A stretch of 64,000 nt of DNA from Flavobacterium sp. NRK1 (GCF_024054175.1 NZ_JAMXLA010000001.1:865341-929340), one strand, 5' to 3'; counted from the first letter of the stretch, positions 11,201 to 19,045 are shown. Made by a program: numbers and translations. Notes: generated from the sequence alone by a model not told the origin.

Positions 11201-11939
11201 CTGCAGTTTTGCTGTAAGACGCATTTAAACTGGCTTTAATAGCATCTAATTTATTAACAAACAGTGTATTCTTTTTGGTTTCATTGCCCGGAAGTTTCGG
11301 ACTTATAAAAAGCAATACCTTTTGATTGTCTTTTGTTATTACATAACCATCCTGCAAATGAAAATCATCACCCATGCCTAACTGGCGCAGTTTTTTAAGT
11401 CCCGTAAATGAAATTCCAAAAGGATCTTTCAGTATAAAATCTTTTGTTACCAGCCCTGATGGCGATATGATAGATCTATAATTAGCATTTACGGCTGCAG
11501 CAATACTGTCTGGCTGTAGCTGCAGGGCTATGTGGTTATAATCTTCGTCATCAAGAAACAAGGGCAGGTTATTATAAACAAAATCAAATGTTTCCTGTAT
11601 ATTTTCATCCTCTACCTTACCCTGAATACTGTTTATATATTGCTTACAGCTTTGCAGACTGTCTAAAAAAACATTCGCCACACGTGTAAGATCTTCGGGT
11701 TTGGCACCATCCTTCGCATTTATTATAACCGTTATCTTATCCGAAAAATTAAGCTGACTCAGCACTTTAGTTGCTACGTCTGCCTTTTCATTTTTAGGGA
11801 TAAGGCGTGTAATATCTTCCTCAAAATTAATTTTTGATGCAAAGTATCCAAACAGCAATAACAATCCCAAAGCTATACCGGCAGATAAAACTTTGTTCCT
11901 GTTTATAAAAAAATGTATGCCAATAAATATCTTATGCAT
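8280..11939 (-). CDS. MMPL transporter / lysophospholipid acyltransferase / methyltransferase-like fusion
   Basis: The protein is about 1219 aa from the ATG at 11939, which overlaps the upstream stop by 8 bp (ATGCATAA); an in-frame ATG at 11969 is also possible. Residues 1-830 form an RND/MMPL exporter with two TM bundles, carrying Asp-containing motifs GVTIDYALH and GHGVDFSIF. Residues 880-1070 are an LPLAT acyltransferase with NHTSFLD (HX4D) and FPEGTRS. The last 130 residues resemble a degenerate SAM-methyltransferase Rossmann fold (ILHIADNYGETSVLL). Such three-part fusions are known from Bacteroidota pigment clusters. It may acylate and move lipid-linked pigment across the inner membrane; the coupling is inferred. 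Confidence 0.85.
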   Translation of the reverse strand: MHKIFIGIHFFINRNKVLSAGIALGLLLLFGYFASKINFEEDITRLIPKNEKADVATKVLSQLNFSDKITVIINAKDGAKPEDLTRVANVFLDSLQSCKQYINSIQGKVEDENIQETFDFVYNNLPLFLDDEDYNHIALQLQPDSIAAAVNANYRSIISPSGLVTKDFILKDPFGISFTGLKKLRQLGMGDDFHLQDGYVITKDNQKVLLFISPKLPGNETKKNTLFVNKLDAIKASLNASYSKTAAIEYFGATNIAVANAKQIKKDIQTTTMIAVTLLMLILMVYYRKFFIPFIILIPTIFGVLFAVALLYFLRGTISAISLSIGSILLGVTIDYALHILTHYKHNSDIRILYKDITKPLIMSSSTTAVAFLCLLFVNSGALQDLGIFAAVSVMVTSLFTLLIIPHLYRPKSSELQHHNTILDKLAGFSFHQNKLLVAVSVLIIIISFFTFNKVVYDKDISQLNYVPDDIKLAEKHLEGTTNLMSKSLYVTAYGNDSDAVLQNNNNLYDQLNNDKKEHKLLTYSSIGGIVLSEREQQKKIDKWNSFWTPQRKDQVKAGLIAEGNKLGFKPNAYDPFYALLSNNFTTISLKDYLKVKALFLNEFITEKNGFYTVSSVVKVSDAQRDKVVSALSAKQKVMVIDRQQMNEAFLGGLKNDFTSLINYSFIAIVLILFLFFRRIELVIISSIPIIITGIVTTGIMAVFDVRLNIFSTIVCTLVLGHGVDFSIFMTSALQKEFTTGKSEMATYRTSILLAVLTTVLGIGALIFAGHPALKSISSVSLIGVFGALIITFVFYPILFRLAFTQRVKKGNAPFELRTLLQSLFLFAYYGLGSFMLSIISLLFVNILPLKKKWKIQAFRYVMSKFMKSVLYLNPFVKKTILNPNNETFDKPAIIIANHTSFLDILAIGMLSPKIIYLVSDWVYNSPVFGIGVKLAGFYPVSQGIEGGVEHLRKKVEEGYSLVVFPEGTRSKSNQIQRFHKGAFYLAQEFNLDIVPILIHGNSEVLPKGDFIIYDGSLTLKILDRIAPDNSRFGVTFSEKAKGIGAYFKEQFRLMRTEREAPDYFKRKILHSFAYKESDVVDTVKSNVKNSIAIYHRLNSFVGSKETILHIADNYGETSVLLALQEPQRKIYCYIENQEKREIAKTNYINTKRDIYYLSSVEDAEKTNYSVIIAEAVIINTNIALKAERIIFIKPFEVIVPDGFDIEYEEDSFVIARKR

Positions 11940-13113
11940 TACTATGTGTTTTATTTCTATTTGCAGCAATAAGAATAATATATCCTGTCATGCCAAATAT
12001 AAAAGATGCTGCTGCCGCAAGTATAATACTGCCTACAAGATATTGAGACAAATTTTGTGTTACATAATCTACCGCCGAAGCCTTATCATCAGGAATAACA
12101 CCCTGCACAAACAAAGATCCTGTTTTTAACGACAAATAAATAATAAGAGGAATTAATGGCGGAACACTTATATTAGAAAAAGCAAAAGCTATAAGTTTAT
12201 TAAGACGGAATACATAAGCCAGAAAAAGCACTATAATAGTTTGAAAACCCCATAACGGTGCAATACCGATAAATACCCCAAGTGCTATTGACAATGCTTT
12301 TTTTGTATTGCTATCGCCACTTTCAAGCACGTTTTCAATAAAAAATTGCTTCAGGCTTTTTTTTTTAAAGCTATATATAAAATCACGTGGTTTTATATAT
12401 AACAGGCTAATAATAACCAATACTGTATTGAGTACGCTTATTCTTGTAAAGTCTTTAAACGGACGAAAGTGAGAAACCCGTTCATTCATATCATACAAAA
12501 CCTTTACAGGAACGTTTTTTACCGGAATGCCTTTCCAGGCAGCGCCGACTATTACCTCTATTTCAAATTCAAACTTGGTAGTGAAAAATTTTGACGGAAT
12601 CTGTTTTAACGGATACAACCTGTACCCCGATTGAGTATCTTCCAGCTTATTACCTGTTTCAAACCAAAACCAAAAGTTAGAAAACTTATTACCAAAGCTG
12701 CTTTTTTTGGGTACGCCTTCCTGAGCCATATTGCGGCTGCCTATAAGCAATGCCTCACCATCGCTTTCAATAGCCTCAATAAAAACGGGTATATCATCCG
12801 GAAAATGCTGGCCGTCAGAATCTATTGTAATAGCATAGTCATATCCTGCTAAGAGGGCTGTTTTAAAACCTGCACGCAATGCTGCACCCTTGCCTTTGTT
12901 TTTAGGCAAGTGAACCTGAACCAGATGCGGATAATTACTTAGTATTTGAGGGGTAGTATCTGTAGAACCGTCGTTAACAACAATTATATTACCTGTGTAT
13001 TGCAATACACCGTCTATTACCCGTTTAAGGGTCTTGTGATTATTATAAGTGGGAATAATAACACAACACTTTAGCCGGTCTATTGAACTATAATATTGTG
13101 GAGCTGTGCTCAT
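11932..13113 (-). CDS. family 2 glycosyltransferase with C-terminal DUF2062
   Basis: The open frame extends to 13260, but the promoter at 13142-13172 and the start of homology (CCVIIPTYNNHKTL) support the ATG at 13113, giving 393 aa. A GT-A fold follows: VVNDGSTD, then DSDGQH (DxD-type metal site), and QSGYRLYP. The C-terminal third is a hydrophobic DUF2062 domain with three to four membrane segments. Family members transfer a sugar from an NDP- or lipid-linked donor at the inner membrane. In this cluster it could modify the pigment or its lipid carrier. It is translationally coupled to the MMPL fusion. Confidence 0.8.
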   Translation of the reverse strand: MSTAPQYYSSIDRLKCCVIIPTYNNHKTLKRVIDGVLQYTGNIIVVNDGSTDTTPQILSNYPHLVQVHLPKNKGKGAALRAGFKTALLAGYDYAITIDSDGQHFPDDIPVFIEAIESDGEALLIGSRNMAQEGVPKKSSFGNKFSNFWFWFETGNKLEDTQSGYRLYPLKQIPSKFFTTKFEFEIEVIVGAAWKGIPVKNVPVKVLYDMNERVSHFRPFKDFTRISVLNTVLVIISLLYIKPRDFIYSFKKKSLKQFFIENVLESGDSNTKKALSIALGVFIGIAPLWGFQTIIVLFLAYVFRLNKLIAFAFSNISVPPLIPLIIYLSLKTGSLFVQGVIPDDKASAVDYVTQNLSQYLVGSIILAAAASFIFGMTGYIILIAANRNKTHSNA

Positions 13114-13141
13114 TACAAAAATTGCTGTTTTAAATAGTGCG

Positions 13142-13172
13142 CAAAGATACCCTTTTAATTTTTTTTGCCAAA
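13142..13172 (-). promoter_or_regulatory. internal promoter of the pigment cluster (TTTG-N19-TATCTTTG)
   Basis: Read on the minus strand, TTTG (13169-13172) and TATCTTTG (13142-13149) are separated by 19 nt, matching the Bacteroidota consensus TTTG/TAnnTTTG. The expected start site is near 13136, just ahead of the ATG at 13113. It would drive the five distal cluster genes independently. Confidence 0.65.
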
Positions 13173-13207
13173 CAGAAGTTTTATTTACAAAAACATTAAA
13201 AAACCTG

Positions 13208-13693
13208 CTAATTAAAAGTAGCTTTTTCTTCTTTTGTAAATGATTTGGAATTATCAACAAACCCCATGGTAAACTCCTTAAGACCTGGCTTCTGTCTTTT
13301 ATAATTGCTTATTAAAAAAGCTTTGTCTTCTGCTATTTTTTTATTGTAGCCTGTAATTTTCGGAGCATTCTCCTGTATGCTCAGCCTAATTAATCTGGCT
13401 TCATAATTATCAGCGTCTCTTTTTATTACTGCTTCCAGTAGTTTAGCACCTTCTGTAAATAACTTTTTTTTAGAAAGCAGCCCTTTTTCATACTTTGCTT
13501 TTAAGGTAAGCGATGCTGCCTTGTAGGCTACCAGAGTGGTTTCGGAACTATCGTTGCTCACATCTTTAAGCGATGCATATAATTCATCCGCTGCCTGATC
13601 AGATTTAGCGGCGCTTAAAAACTTCTCCCTAACTGATGTGATATCAGTTGGCATAAACAGTATTACAGCTATAAAAAATGAAAGTAATTTCAT
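13208..13693 (-). CDS. small exported alpha-helical protein, unknown
   Basis: The 161-aa product has a short signal sequence (KLLSFFIAVILFMP) and a Lys/Ala-rich helical body suggestive of TPR-like repeats (for example ADELYASLKDV and KLLEAVIKRDADNYEARLI). No catalytic motif is recognised. It lies between the FabZ-like dehydratase and the glycosyltransferase and is separated from the latter by 94 bp holding a promoter. It is probably periplasmic and could be a scaffold; this is inference. Confidence 0.6.
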   Translation of the reverse strand: MKLLSFFIAVILFMPTDITSVREKFLSAAKSDQAADELYASLKDVSNDSSETTLVAYKAASLTLKAKYEKGLLSKKKLFTEGAKLLEAVIKRDADNYEARLIRLSIQENAPKITGYNKKIAEDKAFLISNYKRQKPGLKEFTMGFVDNSKSFTKEEKATFN

Positions 13694-13748
13694 GACATTT
13701 ACATTCCTATAAATTATACTTAAATATGGTAAATACTAAGCTATATAC

Positions 13749-14120
13749 CTAATTCCTATTATAAATACAACTTAACTTTAACGCTACTGTATCATTAAAA
13801 TATGATGTATTTTTCACTTTTACAGTGCCATCATCACTTACTATAATTTCAAGATCCAGTTTTAACTCCGGATTAACTTCAGGGTTAATAAGTGCCATAA
13901 ACTTTATATTGCCTGCACTTTTCATTGTTAGTTTAGCACTTATGACTTGCTGGGTAAGTTCTTTAATGATTTGCATCATACAAACACCCGGAGTTACAGG
14001 GTTACCCGGAAAATGACCTTTAAACACTTCGTGGTCTTTGTTTAAAGTAATAGCAGCAGTATATTTCTGACCCTCTGTATTTACAATTGAATTTATTTTA
14101 TAAAAATCTTTAAGCAACAT
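13749..14120 (-). CDS. FabZ/ApeI-like hotdog dehydratase subunit (His present, Glu replaced)
   Basis: The 123-aa hotdog protein carries GHFPGNPVTPGVCMMQ (residues 35-50). In FabZ, the His of HFPG and a Glu at the position of Gln50 form the active site across the dimer; here the His (36) is kept and the Glu is Gln. ApeI-type dehydratases of aryl polyene clusters have the same pattern, as recalled, and pair with an ApeP-type partner that supplies the acid. Partners here would be the proteins at 26109 and 26562. The likely reaction is dehydration of 3-hydroxyacyl-ACP during polyene elongation. Its start overlaps the end of the barrel gene upstream by one base. Confidence 0.7.
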   Translation of the reverse strand: MLLKDFYKINSIVNTEGQKYTAAITLNKDHEVFKGHFPGNPVTPGVCMMQIIKELTQQVISAKLTMKSAGNIKFMALINPEVNPELKLDLEIIVSDDGTVKVKNTSYFNDTVALKLSCIYNRN

Positions 14121-14746
14121 TATTTAGTAGTTTTAAAAGTATAAGCAAGTCCAAACTGAATAACACTGTTAAGCTTTATATTATCATAACCGTTATAGTT
14201 GCCGTTATAATAATAATCGTCATACGTGTTGCCAAATATGTCAACCAGGCCTAATTTATAACGGGCTTCTAACGTAAGGCCTATAGGCAGTGTATAGCCT
14301 ATACCGCCACAAATTCCAAGATCTATACCTACAAGGTCTCTTTTTGCCTGTCCTGTAAAATTATCTCCCACTTTAAAATCAAGGGTAGGCCCCACAAGCA
14401 CATTAAAGCTTTCTGCAAAAGTAAACTTATTCATTACTCCTGCAGAAATGTACTGAATAGAATAATCCTTTTCAACCTTAGCCGGACTTACAACAGGATC
14501 AAATGACACATCTTCAAATGATACTTTAGAACCCTGCCTTGAATAATTGATCTCCGGCTGAAGAGTATAAAAACCGGCCAGTTTTATTGCAACAAAACCA
14601 CCAACATAAAAATCGGCTTTTAAGTCCGCATTAGTATTGGTAATAGTAGAAAGGTTTAAACCGCCTCTAATACCTGGCTGTACAGTTACCTGAGCCTCTG
14701 CATGTAATGCAAAAAGGAAAACAAGTATTAAAACAATTTTTTTCAT
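14120..14746 (-). CDS. outer-membrane beta-barrel (PorT-like), tandem copy 3
   Basis: The 208-aa product has a signal peptide (KKIVLILVFLFALHAEA) and the layout of small outer-membrane barrels: VQPGIRGGLNLSTI, FYVGGFVAIKL, LQPEINYSRQGSKV, LGICGGIGYTLPIGLTLEARY, and a terminal LAYTFKTTK. It is clearly paralogous to the next two upstream genes. All three share the order of these motifs and the end (SYSFDVKGTTK-like). No enzymatic motif is seen. Its place between LolA-like and dehydratase genes of the pigment cluster suggests a role in outer-membrane pigment insertion or stability. Confidence 0.75.
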   Translation of the reverse strand: MKKIVLILVFLFALHAEAQVTVQPGIRGGLNLSTITNTNADLKADFYVGGFVAIKLAGFYTLQPEINYSRQGSKVSFEDVSFDPVVSPAKVEKDYSIQYISAGVMNKFTFAESFNVLVGPTLDFKVGDNFTGQAKRDLVGIDLGICGGIGYTLPIGLTLEARYKLGLVDIFGNTYDDYYYNGNYNGYDNIKLNSVIQFGLAYTFKTTK

Positions 14747-14772
14747 AGTATATTTTTGGTTGGTTTATGATA

Positions 14773-15372
14773 TTATTTGGTTGTCCCTTTTGCATCAAAA
14801 CTGTATGAAACTCCTAATTGCAATACAACATTAGTATTCCAGTCGTCAACAAAATTATTAGAGTTGTTATAATCGTCTGACTCTAACACATCTATTATAC
14901 CAAATTTAGCTCTCCCTTCAATAGTTAACCCAAAAGGAAGTGTGTACCCTAAACCTGCCGTTAGTGAAAGGTCAATTCCAGAATTGGTGTTTACATTGCT
15001 ATAGGTTTCAAAATCAATTGCAGGTCCTGCCATAAGGCTAAACTCATCTGTAAATGTAAATTTATTTAAAACGCCAAACGATAAATAATTTACAGATATA
15101 TCTGAAGGTGCATGACCAACATCACTAAGATTTGAAAAATCTGCCTTTGCACCCTGAGCCGAATAATTAATTTCCGGCTGTAATGAATAAAACCTCGAAA
15201 GCTTAATTGCTACAAAACCTCCAACATAAAAATTAGATTTAAAATCAAAATCCGTATCTGAAAAGCGTGCAAAGTTAACTCCTGCCCTAAATCCCGGCTT
15301 AATAGACGTTTGTGCATAAGAAGAAACACTAAAGCAACAGGCAAATACTATAACAGAAATATATTTTTTCAT
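14773..15372 (-). CDS. outer-membrane beta-barrel (PorT-like), tandem copy 2
   Basis: The 199-aa middle paralogue of three has a signal peptide ending near SVSSYAQ, then IKPGFRAGVNFARF, FYVGGFVAIKLSRFYSLQPEINYS and LGYTLPFGLTIEGRAKFG, and ends LGVSYSFDAKGTTK. Conservation with its neighbours is strongest in the putative strands, while the loop regions (for example the Asp/Asn-rich stretch before VVLQLGVSYSF) differ. This is the pattern expected after tandem duplication and loop divergence. A 26-bp gap separates it from copy 3. Confidence 0.75.
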   Translation of the reverse strand: MKKYISVIVFACCFSVSSYAQTSIKPGFRAGVNFARFSDTDFDFKSNFYVGGFVAIKLSRFYSLQPEINYSAQGAKADFSNLSDVGHAPSDISVNYLSFGVLNKFTFTDEFSLMAGPAIDFETYSNVNTNSGIDLSLTAGLGYTLPFGLTIEGRAKFGIIDVLESDDYNNSNNFVDDWNTNVVLQLGVSYSFDAKGTTK

Positions 15373-15381
15373 AGTATAGTA

Positions 15382-15996
15382 TTATTTGGTTGTTCCTTTC
15401 ACATCAAAGCTATAAGAAAGCCCCAGCGAAAAAACAAGATTAGTTGCTGTATTGCCATAGGAATACTGATCATCATTATCATTATAATAATAGGTATCTA
15501 CAGTTTCAATAATTCCCTTCTTAACCCGTGCTTCAATGGTAAGCCCCATTGGCAATGTGTATCCTAACCCAGCGGTAATACCAAGGTCAACATCATTATA
15601 AGTATAGCGTCCAGAGTTTGTTATAATATCAAATGTTGGTCCAACATGTATATTAAAACTATCGCTAAAAGTAAATTTATTTAATCCTACAAGAGAAATA
15701 TATTGAAGTGATAAATCTATATTATTCTGTGTATAATCTCCTATGCCGTTATCATATATTCTAACATTTCCTTTACCTCCCTGCCTTGAATATGTAATTT
15801 CAGGCTGAAGCGTATAAAATCTTGAAAGCTTTAATGCTGCAAAACCTCCAATATAAAAATCGGTTTTTGTATCGAGATCGGTTTCTGTAATTCTGGAAAA
15901 ATTAATACCTCCCCTTATTCCGGGCCTTAATGTAACCTGTGCGTTTGCAGAAATGGCCGCAAGAAAAAACAATGTAAATAGTAAAGTCTTTTTCAT
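15382..15996 (-). CDS. outer-membrane beta-barrel (PorT-like), tandem copy 1
   Basis: The 204-aa first copy in transcription order has a signal peptide (KKTLLFTLFFLAAISANA), then LRPGIRGGINFSRI, FYIGGFAALKLSRFYTLQPEITYSRQG with GG, LGYTLPMGLTIEARVKKG and LGLSYSFDVKGTTK. A loop very rich in Asn, Asp and Tyr lies before the last strand. It follows the lipoprotein gene by 6 bp, so the three barrels are co-transcribed with the LolA-like pair. Confidence 0.75.
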   Translation of the reverse strand: MKKTLLFTLFFLAAISANAQVTLRPGIRGGINFSRITETDLDTKTDFYIGGFAALKLSRFYTLQPEITYSRQGGKGNVRIYDNGIGDYTQNNIDLSLQYISLVGLNKFTFSDSFNIHVGPTFDIITNSGRYTYNDVDLGITAGLGYTLPMGLTIEARVKKGIIETVDTYYYNDNDDQYSYGNTATNLVFSLGLSYSFDVKGTTK

Positions 15997-16002
15997 AATG
16001 AT

Positions 16003-16626
16003 TTATTGGATATAGTTCAACTCAATTTTAAGTTTAATGTTCTTATGGTCTATTACAATTTTTCTCGCTAATGTATAACTTTCATTGCTGTAATCTATTA
16101 CAATTTTTTCTTTTGATTTTGTGGCATTTACAAGCTTAAAAGGGGTGCCTGAAGCTTTTTCAAAAAATAAATAATTGTAACGTTTTCCTGCCTTCGATTT
16201 ATAAACTATACTATTTTCTTTTTCATATTGCTGCACTATGGAATGGTGTTTTTTAAGCAATAGCATAAAATCCCGTTTAAGGGTATTAAATATTATTTTC
16301 CTGTTCAGCTCGTCAAGAATATAATTTACTTTAAAACTAGTATCGGTAATTTCAAAATCAAAAAGCTTGTTACCAAATTCCGTAGTAAAAGCAGCACGAT
16401 AAAGGGTATCATTAATTTTTTTGGCAATAAATATTCCACCAAAATCTTTGCCATATATAGAGATATGGGCTTTGTAGACATAATCTGTTTTAGGGTCAGA
16501 AAAATACGTTACCTCATAGCTTTCGGCCTGAGGCTTTTTTTCTTCATACCCTTTTACAGTACCAACGGCACATGAAGTTAGCAGGTAACTGCTAATTATT
16601 AAAAACAGAATCTGCCAGCTGCGCAT
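16003..16626 (-). CDS. outer-membrane lipoprotein, possible LolB/DUF3261-like partner of LolA-like protein
   Basis: The 207-aa product has a lipobox (LLTSCAVG, Cys19) and a mostly beta-strand body with the stretch FGNKLFDFEI, reminiscent of LolB-like or DUF3261 lipoproteins found beside LolA-like proteins in aryl polyene clusters. The similarity is weak and judged by eye. The gene overlaps the LolA-like gene by 35 bp, implying coupled translation and joint function. The start is fixed by the lipoprotein signal. An acyl- or pigment-binding receptor at the outer membrane is the most likely job, but unproven. Confidence 0.6.
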   Translation of the reverse strand: MRSWQILFLIISSYLLTSCAVGTVKGYEEKKPQAESYEVTYFSDPKTDYVYKAHISIYGKDFGGIFIAKKINDTLYRAAFTTEFGNKLFDFEITDTSFKVNYILDELNRKIIFNTLKRDFMLLLKKHHSIVQQYEKENSIVYKSKAGKRYNYLFFEKASGTPFKLVNATKSKEKIVIDYSNESYTLARKIVIDHKNIKLKIELNYIQ

Positions 16627-17224
16627 TGGTCACTTTATTTTTAAATACAATCGTAGTGTAATCGTTAGATGGTTCAATCATTTTAACCTGAGAAACCATA
16701 TTAGCCTTTTTATCAAAATAAAGTTCCATTTGTTTAATGTATTTTTTTAAGGCAGCATCTTTAGGAATAAGTTTAGTAATGTTATGTTCCCCGGATTTAT
16801 AATAATTTATTATAAATTCATTTTCATCAAACATATCACCACTCACACTGCCTACAATAAGTTTATTAAGCTTACCAAACATTTTGCTATTCCCCACATT
16901 CATTTCGCTTTTTTTCCCTGCATCGTTAATAGCTATCGTATTATTTTTAAATACCACACTATACTGATAGGGTTTTGTATATTGCCATAACAGCTTACCT
17001 GGCGATTTAAAACTCATTTTACCCGAGGTCTCAATATCTTTCGATAAAAAGTCCATATGCTTATATTGCACAAAATCTGTAGTGAGCGTTTTTGTGTTTT
17101 TTGCAGTGGCATTTACCGCATTTTTAAAAGAAGTAATTTCTGCCGTGCTCATTTTTTGTTCCTGTGCATTTAATCTCAACATTCCGGCAATTAACAAAAA
17201 CACATAAAAAAAACTATTCTTCAT
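16592..17224 (-). CDS. LolA-like periplasmic carrier protein
   Basis: The 210-aa protein has a signal peptide (residues 1-20, ending LNAQ) and the LolA signatures TTDFVQYKHMDFLSKDIE..G.M.FK.PGKLLWQYTKPY and INDAGKKSEMNVG. LolA family proteins form an open beta-barrel that shields acyl chains of lipoproteins in the periplasm. Copies inside aryl polyene/flexirubin clusters are thought to carry the hydrophobic pigment instead. It overlaps the polysaccharide deacetylase gene by 11 bp and the lipoprotein gene by 35 bp. It is probably not the housekeeping LolA. Confidence 0.8.
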   Translation of the reverse strand: MKNSFFYVFLLIAGMLRLNAQEQKMSTAEITSFKNAVNATAKNTKTLTTDFVQYKHMDFLSKDIETSGKMSFKSPGKLLWQYTKPYQYSVVFKNNTIAINDAGKKSEMNVGNSKMFGKLNKLIVGSVSGDMFDENEFIINYYKSGEHNITKLIPKDAALKKYIKQMELYFDKKANMVSQVKMIEPSNDYTTIVFKNKVTNAQLADSVFNN

Positions 17225-17987
17225 AAGCAGGTATATTTAATAATTCATTTACCGTTACGGCATTATATTTTTCCTGCTGCAAAAGTATCAATAATTGTTC
17301 CAGCACATTAATTGTTTTTTGCGAAGTATCATGCAGTAATATAATACTACCCGGTGCAAGTCTTTTTTTTATACGCATAAATATTTTCTGTTCCTGCTTA
17401 ATAACTGTATCAAGGGAACGGATATTCCATCCTATAACATAATGACATGTTTGTTTAAGTACTTTACTCAAATTAGGATGGGTTACACCATAAGGAGGCC
17501 TGAAAAGCAACGGTTTTAAACCATAGTTTTTAATTATCCTATCTGTAAAAGTTACCTCATCCATGACTTTTTGCACAGAAAAAAAACCCATTTTTGGCGA
17601 ATGTGTAAAAGTATGATTCCCCACAGTATGCCCCTCTTCAATAATAGTTTTAAAAATATCCGGATGCTTTTCTATTTGCTGCCCAATACAAAAAAAGGTT
17701 GCTTTAGTATTATATTTTTTCAGCAATGCCAAAACTTTGGGTGTTTCAGGTGTTGGCCCGTCATCAAAAGTAATGGCAATTTGCCTACCAGGTGTCTTAA
17801 GATTTTTATTCAGGGTTTTGATATGATAACCGGACTGAACAAAAGCCGATCCTAATGCTGCAATAGTAAACCATAACAGTATAGGCAGCCCAAACAGCCA
17901 CCACGGCAACGGATTAAAAATTGAAAAAACAGCCAGAAGAAAAATTACAGCCAGAAGAAAGCCTGTATTTATTTTGTGGGTCAGCAT
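17214..17987 (-). CDS. polysaccharide deacetylase (NodB) family protein, membrane-anchored
   Basis: The 257-aa protein has two N-terminal hydrophobic segments (about residues 10-25 and 30-52) and then a NodB domain: TFDDG (motif 1), GNHTFTH (metal-binding HxxxH), LFRPPYG (motif 3), WNIRSLD and ILLHD. Metal ligands and catalytic Asp are all present, so it should be active as a carbohydrate or amide esterase on the periplasmic side. Members of the family occur in flexirubin clusters; the substrate there is unknown. It overlaps its upstream ketosynthase-like gene by 7 bp. Confidence 0.8.
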   Translation of the reverse strand: MLTHKINTGFLLAVIFLLAVFSIFNPLPWWLFGLPILLWFTIAALGSAFVQSGYHIKTLNKNLKTPGRQIAITFDDGPTPETPKVLALLKKYNTKATFFCIGQQIEKHPDIFKTIIEEGHTVGNHTFTHSPKMGFFSVQKVMDEVTFTDRIIKNYGLKPLLFRPPYGVTHPNLSKVLKQTCHYVIGWNIRSLDTVIKQEQKIFMRIKKRLAPGSIILLHDTSQKTINVLEQLLILLQQEKYNAVTVNELLNIPAYEE

Positions 17988-19045
17988 TTTGATATAAGAG
18001 TAAAGCTATGATCGTACCCTCTGTATTGATTATAAAGCAATATATTTTTATAGTCTTTAACTTCTACGGTATTCACTTTTAATACATGTGGGATTTGCTG
18101 CATTTTTATGATGTGTGAAGCCACCCACAACCCGAAAGCCGAAGCTGTATTAAATTCACCGCTAAGGTGCTTATAATAAACCTGTGGAATAGTGGCAAAA
18201 ACACCCTTAGCCAGTGTGGCATAATAATCATCAAAGCCTGCGTCGCCATTGTAACCAAGCACAACGGCATCAATATCTGTGCTACTAAGACTATTTTGAT
18301 TTAAAAACAGTTTCAGTTTAGCTTCCAGCTCTTCCTTTTCCAGTATGTTGTAAACAGATACATCTTTAAGCTCTGCATAGGTAGTTTCTTTCTTTTCATT
18401 TTCAAGCACAAAAAAAACCGCTCCTTCAGAAAATACAGTCCCGTTAGTATCAGAATCCAATAAGCTGTATGGCGATTGATCTTTGTTTTTTATTACGCCA
18501 GATAGCTGTAAAAATTTCAGTGTGTTTTCAGAAGATTCTTCTACACCTCCTACTAATATTCTTGTGGCTTCATCTGCCTCAATCTGCATTTTTGCATCTA
18601 TTAGTGACGATTCAAATGAAACAGCGCCATTTACATAAGTAAAGTTATAAGCCTTGCATTGCAAACCTATGGCAATTTGTCCGCCTACAGTATTATGTGT
18701 AGATTGTATAAAAGATGTAGGTGTTAAAAACTCCTCTTTATTATCTATAAGTGCTTTTAAAAACTTTTCAGAATCTACACTGCATCCCATACCTGTACCG
18801 GTAATTATAGCATCTAAATTTTCGGCTCCGGCTTCTTTTATGGCACTGGCAGAAGCAACTATGCCGTTCTTCACACCCTTTGCCATTCGTCTTGCAGCAG
18901 CCGGAGCTATAAATTCCTTATAATCAGGCTGTGAAACGTCAAATATATTGTCATTTTCATTTATAATGATCTCTTCCAAAAAAGCCGTATTTATGGTTTT
19001 TTGGGAAGAAACACATCCGGTACCGTTAATAAAACATTTTTTCAT
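17981..19045 (-). CDS. ketosynthase-like chain-length-factor homologue lacking the active-site Cys
   Basis: The 354-aa protein has the thiolase/KS fold (SFIQSTHNTVGGQIA, VGGVEESSENTLKFL) but the nucleophile elbow reads NGAVSFESSL, with no Cys where KS enzymes have ACSSS. The HGTATP His motif is also absent. It therefore cannot condense by itself and most likely forms a KS/CLF heterodimer with the active KS encoded directly upstream (19045-20241); their codons overlap by one base. In type II PKSs such partners set chain length. Confidence 0.75.
   Translation of the reverse strand: MKKCFINGTGCVSSQKTINTAFLEEIIINENDNIFDVSQPDYKEFIAPAAARRMAKGVKNGIVASASAIKEAGAENLDAIITGTGMGCSVDSEKFLKALIDNKEEFLTPTSFIQSTHNTVGGQIAIGLQCKAYNFTYVNGAVSFESSLIDAKMQIEADEATRILVGGVEESSENTLKFLQLSGVIKNKDQSPYSLLDSDTNGTVFSEGAVFFVLENEKKETTYAELKDVSVYNILEKEELEAKLKLFLNQNSLSSTDIDAVVLGYNGDAGFDDYYATLAKGVFATIPQVYYKHLSGEFNTASAFGLWVASHIIKMQQIPHVLKVNTVEVKDYKNILLYNQYRGYDHSFTLISKC

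Noticed and set aside
13114..13260. N-terminal 49-residue extension of the glycosyltransferase
   Set aside because: It lies upstream of the predicted transcription start, overlaps the previous gene's end and has no likeness to glycosyltransferases.
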